Assembly (NCBI RefSeq): GCF_004327285.1
Contig: NZ_QJUI01000003.1
Span: 62,001-126,000, forward strand
DNA: 64,000 nucleotides
Direction of reading: 5' to 3'
From: Phytopseudomonas daroniae
Lineage (GTDB): Bacteria > Pseudomonadota > Gammaproteobacteria > Pseudomonadales > Pseudomonadaceae
This document shows, piece after piece, positions 37,933 through 47,685 of this stretch (the stretch's first letter is position 1; each line of letters begins with the position of its first letter). The notes under the pieces are model-generated. The model was not told the DNA's origin. It made no database searches and was given only the letters and a program-made list of their open reading frames with translations. Position numbers and translations under genes: made by a program.

Positions 37933-39342
37933 TCAGAGGGAACGAAGGTCGGTCAGGTGCCCGGCGATGGCTGCCGCGGCGACCATCGCCGGGCTCATCA
38001 GGTGGGTGCGCGCACCGGCGCCCTGACGGCCTTCGAAATTGCGGTTGGTGCTCGACGCGCAACGGTTGCCGGTCTGCAGCACGTCATCGTTCATCGCCAG
38101 GCACATCGAGCAGCCTGACTGACGCCACTCGAAACCGGCGTCGCGGAAAATCTGCGCCAGGCCCTCGGCTTCGGCCTGGTCGCGCACGGCGGTGGAGCCG
38201 GGCACGATCATGGCGCGTACATGGCTGGCGACCTTGCGCTGCCTGACAACCTCGGCGACCTGGCGCAGGTCTTCGATACGGGCATTGGTGCAGGAGCCGA
38301 TAAAGGCATGGTCGATGGGGACGCCCTTGAGTGGCTGACCCGGCTCCAGGCCCATGTAGGCGAGTGCGCGCTGCAGGTCACGGCGCAGGATCAGGTCAGG
38401 CTGCTGTAGCGGATCCGGTACGCAACCGTCGATGGGCGCGGCCTGATCCGGGCTGGTGCCCCAGGTGACCATGGGCTGCAACTGGCTGGCATCGATCCGC
38501 ACTTCACGGTCGAACTGCGCCTCGGGGTCGCTGCGCAAGTGCCGCCAGCGCGCTACGGCCTGTTCCCACAACGCGCCCCTGGGCGCCCGTGGCTTGTCCC
38601 GAAGGTAGGCGAACACCTTGTCGTCCGGCGCCATGAAGGCGCCCCGGGCGCCGGCTTCGACCGCCATGTTGCAGATGGTCATGCGGGCTTCGACGCTGAG
38701 CGCATCGATGCCCGGGCCGCAGAATTCGATGGCGTAGCCGGTCGCGCCGGCCGCGCCGATCCGTTCGATCAGGGCCATGATGATGTCCTTGGACGCCACC
38801 CCTGGGCCCAGCTCGCCGGTGACGGTCACGCGCATGCTTTTCAGGCGTTTGTAGACCAGGGTCTGGGAGGCCAGCAGATGCTCGATTTCCGAGGTGCCGA
38901 TACCGAAGCCGAAGGCGCCCAGGGCGCCGTAGGTGGTGGTGTGGCTATCGCCAGCGGCGACCACCATACCGGGCAGGATGAAGCCCTGTTCGGGCGCGAC
39001 CACGTGTTCGATGCCTTGGCGCTTGTCCAGCACATCGAACAGCTCGATGGCGAAATCGCGACAGTTCTCGGCCAGGTAGGCGACCTGGCGTGCGCCACCG
39101 GCATCCGGCATGGCGGCCACCCGGTTAGGGGCGGTGGGGTTGACGTGGTCGACCACTGCCAGGGCCGTCGCCGGGCGCCACACCGGCCGGGTGGCCTCGC
39201 GCAGGCCGCTGAAGGCCTGGGGGCTGGTGTATTCGTTGAGTACCTGGCGGTCGATGTACAGCAGCACGTGGCCGGCATCGTCCAGCGTGCACACGGTATG
39301 GGAATCTATGTGTTTGTCGTAGAGGGTCTTGGCGCGACTCAT
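37933..39342 (-). CDS. leuC: 3-isopropylmalate dehydratase large subunit LeuC (divergent copy)
   Basis: 469-residue aconitase-family subunit. [4Fe-4S] cysteines are present in IGSCTNARIEDLR and SGCSMCLAMN; substrate and active-site blocks PGMVVAAGDSHTTTYGALG and SSTNRNFEGRQGAGARTHL are intact. From memory the housekeeping pseudomonad LeuC differs at many positions (for example near the N terminus and around residues 85-115), so this looks like a second, divergent copy. Function as isopropylmalate isomerase is likely but not certain. Confidence 0.87.
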   Translation of the reverse strand: MSRAKTLYDKHIDSHTVCTLDDAGHVLLYIDRQVLNEYTSPQAFSGLREATRPVWRPATALAVVDHVNPTAPNRVAAMPDAGGARQVAYLAENCRDFAIELFDVLDKRQGIEHVVAPEQGFILPGMVVAAGDSHTTTYGALGAFGFGIGTSEIEHLLASQTLVYKRLKSMRVTVTGELGPGVASKDIIMALIERIGAAGATGYAIEFCGPGIDALSVEARMTICNMAVEAGARGAFMAPDDKVFAYLRDKPRAPRGALWEQAVARWRHLRSDPEAQFDREVRIDASQLQPMVTWGTSPDQAAPIDGCVPDPLQQPDLILRRDLQRALAYMGLEPGQPLKGVPIDHAFIGSCTNARIEDLRQVAEVVRQRKVASHVRAMIVPGSTAVRDQAEAEGLAQIFRDAGFEWRQSGCSMCLAMNDDVLQTGNRCASSTNRNFEGRQGAGARTHLMSPAMVAAAAIAGHLTDLRSL

Positions 39343-39547
39343 GGTCTAGGGCTCGCTTGACGTTATTCGGGGCGGAGCCACCCACCGGGCGGCTCCTGCA
39401 ACGCCTGCTACGACCGCCTGCCATACGCGGGCGGCGCGCAGCGGGCGCCCGAACCCAGGATAGGGCGCCCCCGTCAGCCATCAATGAGCCAAGCGTGAAG
39501 CCTGGCAACACGATTCGTGTATCGACGCGCCGAAGCGTCGGCAGGGC

Positions 39548-40531
<984 letters not shown>

Positions 40532-40650
40532 TTAACCGCATGCAACCAGGCATGCGGCATCGAGAGCCTGGGCGGTATCGCGTGGGAATTATTTACAGCA
40601 TGTTGCAGTCGGAGCAGGATCGATGCGCTCCTCCATGAAAGGAATCGTCC

Positions 40651-41745
40651 ATGTTGAACGCCATCAAGCAGGAATACTGGCTGCTACTGGCCGTGCTCGC
40701 CGCTGTCATCGCCTTGCCGATGGAACATGCGTTGCTCGGTCATGGCCAGGGTATTGCGCTGGCCGGCGCGGTGGCGCTGATCGCCGCCATCGTCTGCGCT
40801 TCGCTGCGTGTGGCCCACCACGCCGAGCAGTTGGCGGAGCGGGTCGGCGACCCATACGGCACCATGATCCTCACGCTTTCGGCGGTGCTGGTGGAGGTGG
40901 TGATCCTGGCGATCATGATGAGCAACCAGGCGTCGCCGACCCTGGTGCGCGACACCATCTACTCGGCGGTGATGCTCGATATCAACGGTATTCTCGGTCT
41001 GGCCGCGCTGATGGGTGGGCTCAAACATGGCGAGCAGTCCTATAACGACGACTCCGCGCGCAGCTACAGCGTGATGATCCTCACTGCCATGGGGATTTCG
41101 ATGGTGGTGCCCGAGTTCATTCCCGAGTCGGACTGGAAGGTGTATTCGGCCTTCACCATTGTCGCCATGCTGGTGTTGTACGCCGTGTTCCTGCGCATGC
41201 AGGTTGGTCCGCACAGTTACTTCTTCAGCTACAGCTATCCGGAGAAAAAGAGCCGGGGCGGCGCTGTGCAGGCGGCCAGTGCGCCACAGGTCAACGTGGC
41301 GTGGTCAGTGGGCGTGCTGGTCTTTGGCGTCGTGGTCATCGGCGTGCTTGCCGAAGTAATGTCGCAGGCTCTGGATGTCGGCCTCGAAGGTAGCGGTGCC
41401 CCGCCAGTGCTCACGGCCATCGTGGTGGCGGGGATTTCCGCCGCACCGGAAATTCTCACTGCGTTGCGTGCGGCCCTGGCCAACCGTATGCAGTCGGTGG
41501 TCAACATCGCCCTCGGCGCGTCGCTGTCGACGGTGATCCTCACCGTGCCGGTGATGGAAGCCATGGCGCTGTACAGCGGTCAGCCGTTCCAGATGGCCAT
41601 GACCCCGGTACAGACGGTGATGGTGTTCATCACCCTGATCGTCTGCGCGATCAATCTCAATGATGGCGAAACCAATGCCATCGAGGGCATGACCCATTTC
41701 GTGCTGTTCGCCACGTTCATCATGCTGGCGATGCTCGGGCTGTAA
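40651..41745 (+). CDS. chaA: ChaA-type Ca2+(Na+,K+)/H+ antiporter
   Basis: 364 residues, about eleven membrane segments. The two inverted alpha-repeats of the CaCA superfamily are visible: GTMILTLSAVLVEVVILAIM (first acidic signature) and ISAAPEILTALRAALANR (second). This short form without cytoplasmic loop is ChaA-like. It exports calcium or sodium/potassium at alkaline pH in E. coli. AAAGGAA precedes the start. Monocistronic. Confidence 0.9.
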   Translation: MLNAIKQEYWLLLAVLAAVIALPMEHALLGHGQGIALAGAVALIAAIVCASLRVAHHAEQLAERVGDPYGTMILTLSAVLVEVVILAIMMSNQASPTLVRDTIYSAVMLDINGILGLAALMGGLKHGEQSYNDDSARSYSVMILTAMGISMVVPEFIPESDWKVYSAFTIVAMLVLYAVFLRMQVGPHSYFFSYSYPEKKSRGGAVQAASAPQVNVAWSVGVLVFGVVVIGVLAEVMSQALDVGLEGSGAPPVLTAIVVAGISAAPEILTALRAALANRMQSVVNIALGASLSTVILTVPVMEAMALYSGQPFQMAMTPVQTVMVFITLIVCAINLNDGETNAIEGMTHFVLFATFIMLAMLGL

Positions 41746-41759
41746 CCACGACCATTCTG

Positions 41760-41782
41760 GTAGGAGTCGGCTTGCCGGCGAT
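41760..41782 (-). repeat. REP element copy, inverted
   Basis: Reverse complement of the REP at 20103-20126 with one difference; GCCGGCAAGCCG core followed by CTCCTAC on the minus strand. It lies between the ends of chaA and the convergent SDR gene. Confidence 0.72.
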
Positions 41783-41822
41783 AGCAACCTGGGTGGCTGC
41801 GCTGTTTGTGGACTGACCTCGG

Positions 41823-42509
41823 TTACCAGGCGATAGGGTTGCCCTGGTAGTCAACAAAATGGTGACCCCCGCGCCCGGCATGGCGCTCAACCTGCTCGAT
41901 CAGGCCGCGGCAGCTGTCGATCACTTCGACCGTGGCGCCATCGCCTCCCATATCGGTCTTTACCCAGCCCGGGTGCAGCGACAGCACCGTCGGGCGCGGC
42001 TCCGGCAATTCGCAGACGAAGCTGTTGGTCAGCGAGTTGAGCGCTGCCTTGCTGGCCTTGTACAGCGCCAGGTTGTTGCCTTCCGGATTCGCCACGCTGC
42101 CCAGCCCTGAACTCATGAACGCCAGCACCCCGGTATGCGGCCGCAATTGTCCGACCAGGCGTTCGGCCAGGCGAATCGGCGCCACCACGTTGGTCAGGAA
42201 CAGCTGGCCCAGCTCCTCGGCAGTGGCGGCCGCAGCGGATTGGTGGGCCGGGCCGAGAATACCGGCGTTGACGAACAGCAGATCGAATGCCTGACCGCCC
42301 AGGCGTTTCACCAGATTCTGTAGTGCCGTGTTGTCGTCGATATCCAGTGACTCGATGCGCACGCCCTCCAGTGCCTGCAGATCCGTCGCACGGGTCGGGT
42401 CGCGCACGGTGGCGGTGACCTGCCAGCCATCGGCGTGTAGCTGGCGCACCAGGCCCAGGCCGATGCCGCGTGAGGCACCGATGATCAGTGCCGTTCTGTT
42501 TGATGGCAT
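41823..42509 (-). CDS. Short-chain dehydrogenase/reductase (C-factor-like)
   Basis: 228 residues. Cofactor motif GASRGIGLGLVRQL (TGxxxGxG type) near the N terminus, NAGI at about 76-79 and the active-site YKASKAALN near 150. Start ATG 42509 (MPSNRTALIIGASRG); the frame is open 13 codons upstream without conservation. It resembles CsgA/sniffer-type SDRs; substrate unknown. Convergent with chaA and divergent from the CitMHS gene. Confidence 0.88.
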   Translation of the reverse strand: MPSNRTALIIGASRGIGLGLVRQLHADGWQVTATVRDPTRATDLQALEGVRIESLDIDDNTALQNLVKRLGGQAFDLLFVNAGILGPAHQSAAAATAEELGQLFLTNVVAPIRLAERLVGQLRPHTGVLAFMSSGLGSVANPEGNNLALYKASKAALNSLTNSFVCELPEPRPTVLSLHPGWVKTDMGGDGATVEVIDSCRGLIEQVERHAGRGGHHFVDYQGNPIAW

Positions 42510-42706
42510 GGCAAGGCTCCAGTGCTGAGTGGGCCGACAGCTTAGCAATCCATGGCCGTTATTTCGTAGGCGAATCTTACATATTCACTGACAAAACATG
42601 GTTTGACGATGCGTTGGGTAAAGGTTGCTGAAAGGTTCGGCTTCTAGAATCCGCGCCTCTTGTCGTGCCTGCACCGACTAACACAAGAAAAAGAGGAGAA
42701 ATCGGT

Positions 42707-44020
42707 TTGTTGACCCTGATTGGCCTGTTGACCATCGTCTGCCTGGTTGCACTGTTGCTTAGCGGGCGTATGTCGCCCGTACTGCCGTTGATCGTGGTGC
42801 CATTGCTGGGCGCGCTCTGTGCGGGTTTTGGCCCGGAAGAAATTTCCGGATTCTTCACCGATGGCGTCAGCCGGGTGATAGCCATCGCCACCATGTTCAT
42901 CTTCGCCATCACCTTCTTCGGCGTGCTGCAGGACACCGGCCTGTTTCGCCCGATCATCGGGTTCATGGTCAAGCTGACCCGCGGCAACGTAATCGCCGTG
43001 GCGGTCGCCACGGCGATCATCGGTATGCTGGCCCATCTCGACGGTGCTGGCGCTACCACCTTCCTGCTGACCATTCCTGCCTTGCTACCGCTTTACAAGC
43101 AGTTGCGCATGAGCCCGTACCTGATGTTGATGCTGCTGGCCACCGGCGCCGGCATTCTCAACATGGTGCCTTGGGCAGGGCCCCTGGGCCGCTCGGCGGC
43201 GGTCACTGGGCTGGACGTGACGGAGCTGTGGCGGCCATTGCTGGCCATTCAGGGCGTCGGTGTGGTGTTGCTGGTGGCGCTGTCCGCTTTGCTTGGCTGG
43301 CGCGAGCAGCGCCGTATCGCAGCAACCGGCGGCACCGTGGTGGACGACGGTGAAGTGGATCACGTGGGCAATCCTGGCGAGATCAGTGATGAAGAGCTCG
43401 CGCTCGAACGGCCCGGGCGGATGTGGATCAACGCCGGTCTGTTCCTGCTGGTACTCGTGGCGCTGTTCACGGGCGTGTTGCCGGCTGGCTATGTGTTCAT
43501 GATCGGCTTGAGCCTGGCGCTGCTGATCAACTACCCCAATGGCAAGTTGCAGATGCAGCGCATCGCGGCCCACTCGGCAGCGGCGTTGGGAATGGGCATG
43601 ATCATTCTCGCCGCGGGTTCGATGCTCGGGATTCTTGCCGGCACCGGCATGCTCACGTCCATCGCTCAGGATCTGGTCAGGGTGTTGCCCGCCAGCATGG
43701 TTGGCCAGTTGCATATCATCCTGGGGATCTTCGGTTTCCCGATGGAGTTCCTGCTCAATACCGACGCCTATTACTTCGGCTTGCTGCCGGTGGTCATGGA
43801 AGTGGTCGAGAACCATGGCGTCGCGGCACCGAGCGTGGTCTATGCGCTGATGATCGGCAATATCATCGGTACTTTCATCAGCCCGTTCTCACCCGCGCTG
43901 TGGCTGGCGCTCGGTCTGGCCAGGCTGGAGATGGGCAAGCACATCCGCTATTCGTTCTGGTGGATGTGGGGCTTCTCGCTGGTGCTGTTCGGCGTTGCCT
44001 GGACGCTTGGCCTGTTCTGA
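42707..44020 (+). CDS. CitMHS-family citrate-metal:H+ symporter
   Basis: 437 residues, about eleven or twelve membrane segments, with family blocks SRVIAIATMFIFAITFFGVL, GMLAHLDGAGATTFLLTIPA and FPMEFLLNTDAYYFGLLP. CitM/CitH of Bacillus, the type members, take up citrate complexed with Mg2+ or Ca2+. The start is taken as TTG 42707, because AGGAG lies 8 bases upstream; a GTG at 42665 would add 14 residues but has no site. No regulator adjoins it. Confidence 0.87.
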   Translation: MLTLIGLLTIVCLVALLLSGRMSPVLPLIVVPLLGALCAGFGPEEISGFFTDGVSRVIAIATMFIFAITFFGVLQDTGLFRPIIGFMVKLTRGNVIAVAVATAIIGMLAHLDGAGATTFLLTIPALLPLYKQLRMSPYLMLMLLATGAGILNMVPWAGPLGRSAAVTGLDVTELWRPLLAIQGVGVVLLVALSALLGWREQRRIAATGGTVVDDGEVDHVGNPGEISDEELALERPGRMWINAGLFLLVLVALFTGVLPAGYVFMIGLSLALLINYPNGKLQMQRIAAHSAAALGMGMIILAAGSMLGILAGTGMLTSIAQDLVRVLPASMVGQLHIILGIFGFPMEFLLNTDAYYFGLLPVVMEVVENHGVAAPSVVYALMIGNIIGTFISPFSPALWLALGLARLEMGKHIRYSFWWMWGFSLVLFGVAWTLGLF

Positions 44021-44071
44021 GTGCACGCGACACCGGCTGTGCGTTGTCGATGCTGAGCAGGTCAGGGCCTG

Positions 44072-44091
44072 GGATCTGTTGACGTTTCAGC
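44072..44091 (+). repeat. 20-base repeat, first copy (core GTTGACGTTTCA)
   Basis: 18 of 20 bases match 55421-55440 in the same orientation. This copy lies just left of the gene fragments at 44212-44541, the other just outside the oxidoreductase gene at 54700-55341. No inverted partner is evident here. Confidence 0.65.
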
Positions 44092-44211
44092 ACGACCGCG
44101 CCGGAGCCCGTTTTGCCGCGAGGCAAGGCACGAGCCGCGAAGTCTGGCTGGCCAAATGAGCCGGCGAGAAACGCAGGGGAGCCCAGCCCTTCGGGTGGGG
44201 CTGCCTAGGTT

Positions 44212-44310
44212 GCGCGGGAGGCCGACCGGCAGCACCCAGCCAGCGGCACCGCGTTTGAGCTGGCGTTGCTGGAAGTAGTCGCTACCGACCTGCTGGACGC
44301 CGGTACAGAC
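44212..44310 (-). pseudogene. N-terminal fragment of an ethanolamine permease (EutP/Eat-like)
   Basis: About 33 codons remain on the minus strand. The stretch QQVGSDYFQQRQLKRGAAGW followed by VLPVG matches the conserved start of ethanolamine/amino-acid permeases, where it leads into the first helix; here it breaks into unrelated sequence (LPRNLGSP). No start codon or promoter is recognisable. In P. aeruginosa, as I recall, an ethanolamine permease gene lies a few genes from mpl, so this is likely ancestral neighbourhood debris. Confidence 0.6.
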
Positions 44311-44344
44311 CACCGGCGATGGCGGACAGTGGCAGGCGCGCCAT

Positions 44345-44503
44345 GTCGGTGTCGTGCCGATCCGGGTCTGCGACTCGCTGGAGGCGATCATCGCTGGGGG
44401 CAAGGCCGAAGCCCGAGCCGGTGTCCAGGTGGTGATCATGAGCAACGGCGGTTTCGGTGGCCTGCATGGCAAGCCGGCTGCCGCTCTGGATCTGGAGGCT
44501 TGA
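44345..44503 (+). pseudogene. mpl: C-terminal fragment of UDP-MurNAc peptide ligase Mpl
   Basis: About 52 codons ending at TGA 44501-44503. VCDSLEAIIAGGKAEARAG and VVIMSNGGFGGLHGK match the extreme C terminus of Mpl, the muropeptide-recycling ligase of about 450 residues. The N-terminal nine-tenths, including the ATP-binding domain, is missing and the upstream sequence is unrelated. Non-functional. Confidence 0.78.
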
Positions 44504-44505
44504 GC

Positions 44506-44541
44506 ATGGCTGGCCCCGAACGCATCACTCTGGCCATGACG
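44506..44541 (+). pseudogene. ubiX: First 12 codons of ubiX (flavin prenyltransferase)
   Basis: MAGPERITLAMT is the expected UbiX N terminus and starts 2 bases after the mpl stop, the ancestral mpl-ubiX spacing. After Thr12 the sequence departs (SQSSPGW) and the GASG flavin loop is absent. The thiolase stop of the following module is 27 bases on. The junction therefore marks a rearrangement breakpoint. Confidence 0.7.
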
Positions 44542-44567
44542 TCGCAGTCAAGCCCCGGCTGGGCCGC

Positions 44568-45749
44568 TCAATCGCGCTCCACCGCCAGCGCCACGCCCTG
44601 GCCGCCGCCGATGCACAGGGTGGCCAGGCCCTTCTTCGCATCGCGCCGGCGCATCTCGTGGAGCAGGCTGACCAGGATACGGCAGCCGGACGCGCCGATG
44701 GGATGGCCGAGGGCGATGGCGCCGCCGTTGACGTTGACCTTGCCGCTGTCCCAGCCCAGCTCGCGGCCGACCGCGATGGCCTGGGCGGCGAAGGCTTCGT
44801 TGGCCTCCACCAGGTCGAGTTGTTCCAGGCTCCAGCCGGCCTTGTCCAGGGCCTTGCAGGTGGCGAACACCGGGCCGATGCCCATGATCGCCGGATCGAC
44901 CCCGGCGCTGGCCTGGGCCTTGATGCGCGCCAGTACCGGCAGGCCGAGGCTGGCGGCCTTTCCGGCACTCATCAGCAGCACGGCGGCGGCGCCGTCGTTG
45001 AGGGTCGAGGCGTTGCCGGCGGTGACGCTGCCATCGCGCTTGAACGCGGGGCGCAGCGTGGCCAGGGACGCGGCGCTGGTGTCGGGGCGCGGTTGCTCGT
45101 CCTGCTGGAAGATCACCGTCTCGCCGTAGCGCTGGGGAATCTCGACCGGGGTGATCTCATCCGTGAAGCGTCCGGCCTCGATCGCCGCGCAGGCGCGCTG
45201 CTGGGAGCGGGCGGCGAAGGCATCCTGCTCGTCGCGGCCGATGCCATATTGTTCGGCCAGGTTCTCCGCGGTGATGCCCATGTGGTAGTCGTTGAAGGCG
45301 TCCCACAGGCCGTCCTGCAGCATGCTGTCGATCGCCTTGGCGTGGCCCATGCGCAGCCCCGTGCGGGCGCCGGGCATGAGGTAGGGCGACAGGCTCATGT
45401 TCTCCTGGCCACCGGCGATCACCACCTCGGCGTCGCCGCAGGCGATGGCCTGGGCGCCCAGGTGCACGGCCTTGAGGCCGGAGCCGCAGACCTTGTTCAG
45501 GGTCAGCGCCGGCACGGTGTGCGGCAGGCCGGCCTTGAGCGCGGCCTGGCGTGCGGGGTTCTGCCCGCTGCCGGCGGTGAGCACCTGGCCGAGGATCACT
45601 TCGTCCACCTGCTCGCCGGGCAGGCCGCTGTCGGCCAGCAGCCGGCGGATCACCGCGGCGCCGAGCTCCGGCGCGGGAATGCGGCTCAGGGAGCCCTGGA
45701 AGGTGCCGATGGCGGTACGGGTGGCGGCAACTATGACGACGTCACGCAT
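44568..45749 (-). CDS. Acetyl-CoA C-acetyltransferase (thiolase)
   Basis: 393 residues, full-length thiolase. Nucleophile C88 in [12 protein letters not shown], His in [10 protein letters not shown] and second Cys C379 in TLCIGGGQG are all present. Biosynthetic (type II) or short-chain degradative use cannot be separated by motif; in this operon it would cleave a 3-ketoacyl-CoA. Start ATG 45749 ([15 protein letters not shown]). Last gene of a five-gene minus-strand operon. Very GC-rich third positions. Confidence 0.93.
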   Translation of the reverse strand: MRDVVIVAATRTAIGTFQGSLSRIPAPELGAAVIRRLLADSGLPGEQVDEVILGQVLTAGSGQNPARQAALKAGLPHTVPALTLNKVCGSGLKAVHLGAQAIACGDAEVVIAGGQENMSLSPYLMPGARTGLRMGHAKAIDSMLQDGLWDAFNDYHMGITAENLAEQYGIGRDEQDAFAARSQQRACAAIEAGRFTDEITPVEIPQRYGETVIFQQDEQPRPDTSAASLATLRPAFKRDGSVTAGNASTLNDGAAAVLLMSAGKAASLGLPVLARIKAQASAGVDPAIMGIGPVFATCKALDKAGWSLEQLDLVEANEAFAAQAIAVGRELGWDSGKVNVNGGAIALGHPIGASGCRILVSLLHEMRRRDAKKGLATLCIGGGQGVALAVERD

Positions 45750-45837
45750 GGGGTTTCCTCGTGGGGTGCGGCGTGCGCACCGGGCGGTTCGAATAAAAAG
45801 GCGCGGCATCTCTCGGGCAGTGATGCCGCGCAAACGC

Positions 45838-47610
45838 TCAGAACTGTTCGGCGCTCATCCCATAGAGCGGCGCGCTGCCGGCGCGGATGCTCGCTTCCAG
45901 GCTCAGGGTGCGTGGCAGCAGGCGGGCGAAGTAGAACGCGGCGGTGGCCAGCTTGGCGCCATAGAAGGCCGGGTCGTCATCGCGCCGGGCCTCGGCCACC
46001 GCGGCCATGCGCGCCCACATGTAGGCGTAGGCCACGTAGCCGAACAGGTGCAGGTAGTCCACCGAGGCGGCGCCGACCGCGTTGGGGTCGGCCTTGGCCT
46101 GTTCCAGCAGCCAGCCGCTGAGCGTTTCCAGGCGTTCCAGGGCCTGGCTCAGCTCGCTGCCATAGGCTGTGCCGGGGTGCTGGGCGAAGTGGCGGATTTC
46201 TCTGGCGAACAGGCGCAACGCGGCGCCGCCGTTGGCGATCACCTTGCGCCCGAGCAGGTCGAGGGCCTGGATGCCGTTGGTGCCTTCGTAGATCTGCGCG
46301 ATGCGCACGTCGCGCACCAGCTGTTCCTGGCCCCATTCGCGGATATAGCCGTGGCCGCCGAATACCTGCTGGCCATGGATGCAGCTTTCCAGGCCGCTGT
46401 CGGTGAAGAACGCCTTGGCCACCGGGGTGAGCAGGGCGACCAGGGCGTCGGCGGCCTGTCGCTCGTCGGCATCGGCGGAGAACTTGCTCAGGTCGAGCTG
46501 CTGGCCGACGTAGCTGGCGAAGGCGCGCCCGCCTTCGCTCATGGCGCGCATGGTCAGCAGCATGCGGCGCACGTCCGGGTGCACGATGATCGGGTCGGCG
46601 ACCTTGTCCTGGGCCTGCGCGCCGCTCGGCGCGCGGCTCTGCAGGCGCTCGCGGGCGTAGGCCGCGGCGTTCTGGTAGGACGCCTCGGCGCAACCGATGC
46701 CCTGGATGCCGATGGACAGGCGCTCGTAGTTCATCATCGTGAACATCGCCGCCAGGCCGCGGTTTTCCTCGCCGATCAGGTAGCCGGTGGCGCCATCGAA
46801 GTTCATCACGCAGGTGCTCGAGGCCTTGATGCCCATCTTGTGCTCGATGGAACCACAGCTCACCGCGTTGCGCGCACCGAGGCTGCCGTCGGCGTTGACC
46901 AGGAGCTTGGGCACCAGGAACAGCGAGATGCCTTTCGGCCCGGCCGGCGCGCCCGGCAGCTTGGCCAGCACCAGGTGGACGATGTTCTCGGTCAGGTCGT
47001 GCTCGCCGCCGGTGATGAAGATCTTGCTGCCGCTGATCGCATAGCTGCCGTCGGCCTGAGCCTCGGCGCGGGTTCTGATGATGCCCAGGTCGGTGCCGGC
47101 ATGGGCTTCGGTCAGGCACATGGAGCCGGCCCAGCGGCCCTCGTACATCGGCGGCAGGTAGGTGCTCTTCAGCGCTTCGCTGGCGTGGGCGTCGATCGCC
47201 AGGCAGGCGCCGGAACTCAGCGCCGAATACAGGGCGAAGCTGGAGCCGGCGGCGTAGAGCATTTCCTCGAACTGCACGGCGAGCATCTTGGGCATGCCCA
47301 TGCCGCCGTAGGCGGGGTTGCCGGACAGCCCGACCCAGCCGCCGCCGATATAGGTGGCGTAGGCCTCCTTGAAGCCCTGGGGCGTGGTGACGATACCGTC
47401 TTGCCAGTGCGCGCCTTCCTCGTCGCCGCTGCGGTTGAGCGGGGCGATCAGCGTGCCGGTGACCTTGGCCGCTTCTTCGAGGATGGCGTCGGCAGTGGCG
47501 GCATCCACCGTCTCGGCCAGGGCCGGCAGGCGCGCCCACAGGCTCGGGGCGTCGAACACCTCATGCAGGACGAAACGCATGTCGCGCAGGGGGGCGTTGT
47601 AGTCGGGCAT
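45838..47610 (-). CDS. Acyl-CoA dehydrogenase, long form with C-terminal extension
   Basis: 590 residues, longer than the usual 380 because of an N-terminal helical lead and a C-terminal ACDH_C-like domain (about 460-590). FAD/substrate region: [12 protein letters not shown] and [11 protein letters not shown]; catalytic region with [17 protein letters not shown]. This architecture is shared by PAO1 FadE-like enzymes and by DmdC (methylmercaptopropionyl-CoA dehydrogenase), so substrate chain type is open. Lies 88 bases upstream of thiolase. Confidence 0.92.
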   Translation of the reverse strand: MPDYNAPLRDMRFVLHEVFDAPSLWARLPALAETVDAATADAILEEAAKVTGTLIAPLNRSGDEEGAHWQDGIVTTPQGFKEAYATYIGGGWVGLSGNPAYGGMGMPKMLAVQFEEMLYAAGSSFALYSALSSGACLAIDAHASEALKSTYLPPMYEGRWAGSMCLTEAHAGTDLGIIRTRAEAQADGSYAISGSKIFITGGEHDLTENIVHLVLAKLPGAPAGPKGISLFLVPKLLVNADGSLGARNAVSCGSIEHKMGIKASSTCVMNFDGATGYLIGEENRGLAAMFTMMNYERLSIGIQGIGCAEASYQNAAAYARERLQSRAPSGAQAQDKVADPIIVHPDVRRMLLTMRAMSEGGRAFASYVGQQLDLSKFSADADERQAADALVALLTPVAKAFFTDSGLESCIHGQQVFGGHGYIREWGQEQLVRDVRIAQIYEGTNGIQALDLLGRKVIANGGAALRLFAREIRHFAQHPGTAYGSELSQALERLETLSGWLLEQAKADPNAVGAASVDYLHLFGYVAYAYMWARMAAVAEARRDDDPAFYGAKLATAAFYFARLLPRTLSLEASIRAGSAPLYGMSAEQF

Positions 47611-47685
47611 TGCTGTACCTCATGAACGAGCCAGGCGGGCTGCCTGGCGAGGGTTGTACGAGGGCGGGGCAGGCCCGCCCGGCAT

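Larger units (their letters stand above)
44021..44567. other. 547-base gene graveyard between CitMHS transporter and thiolase
   Basis: No intact gene. From left to right: about 50 bases of spacer; the 20-base repeat at 44072; a GC-rich stretch to about 44210 containing hairpins such as GCCCAGCCCTTCGGGTGGGGC; then remnants of an ethanolamine permease (minus), mpl (plus) and ubiX (plus). The thiolase stop codon follows at 44568. Confidence 0.7.

Noticed and set aside
44506..44541. Functional ubiX start
   Set aside because: Only 12 codons match; the flavin-binding GASG loop and the remainder are absent, so it was recorded as a remnant.
45397..47625. Open frame of 742 codons on the plus strand
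   Set aside because: Antisense to thiolase and acyl-CoA dehydrogenase; composition (Gly/Ala/Gln/His-rich) is typical of a shadow frame.
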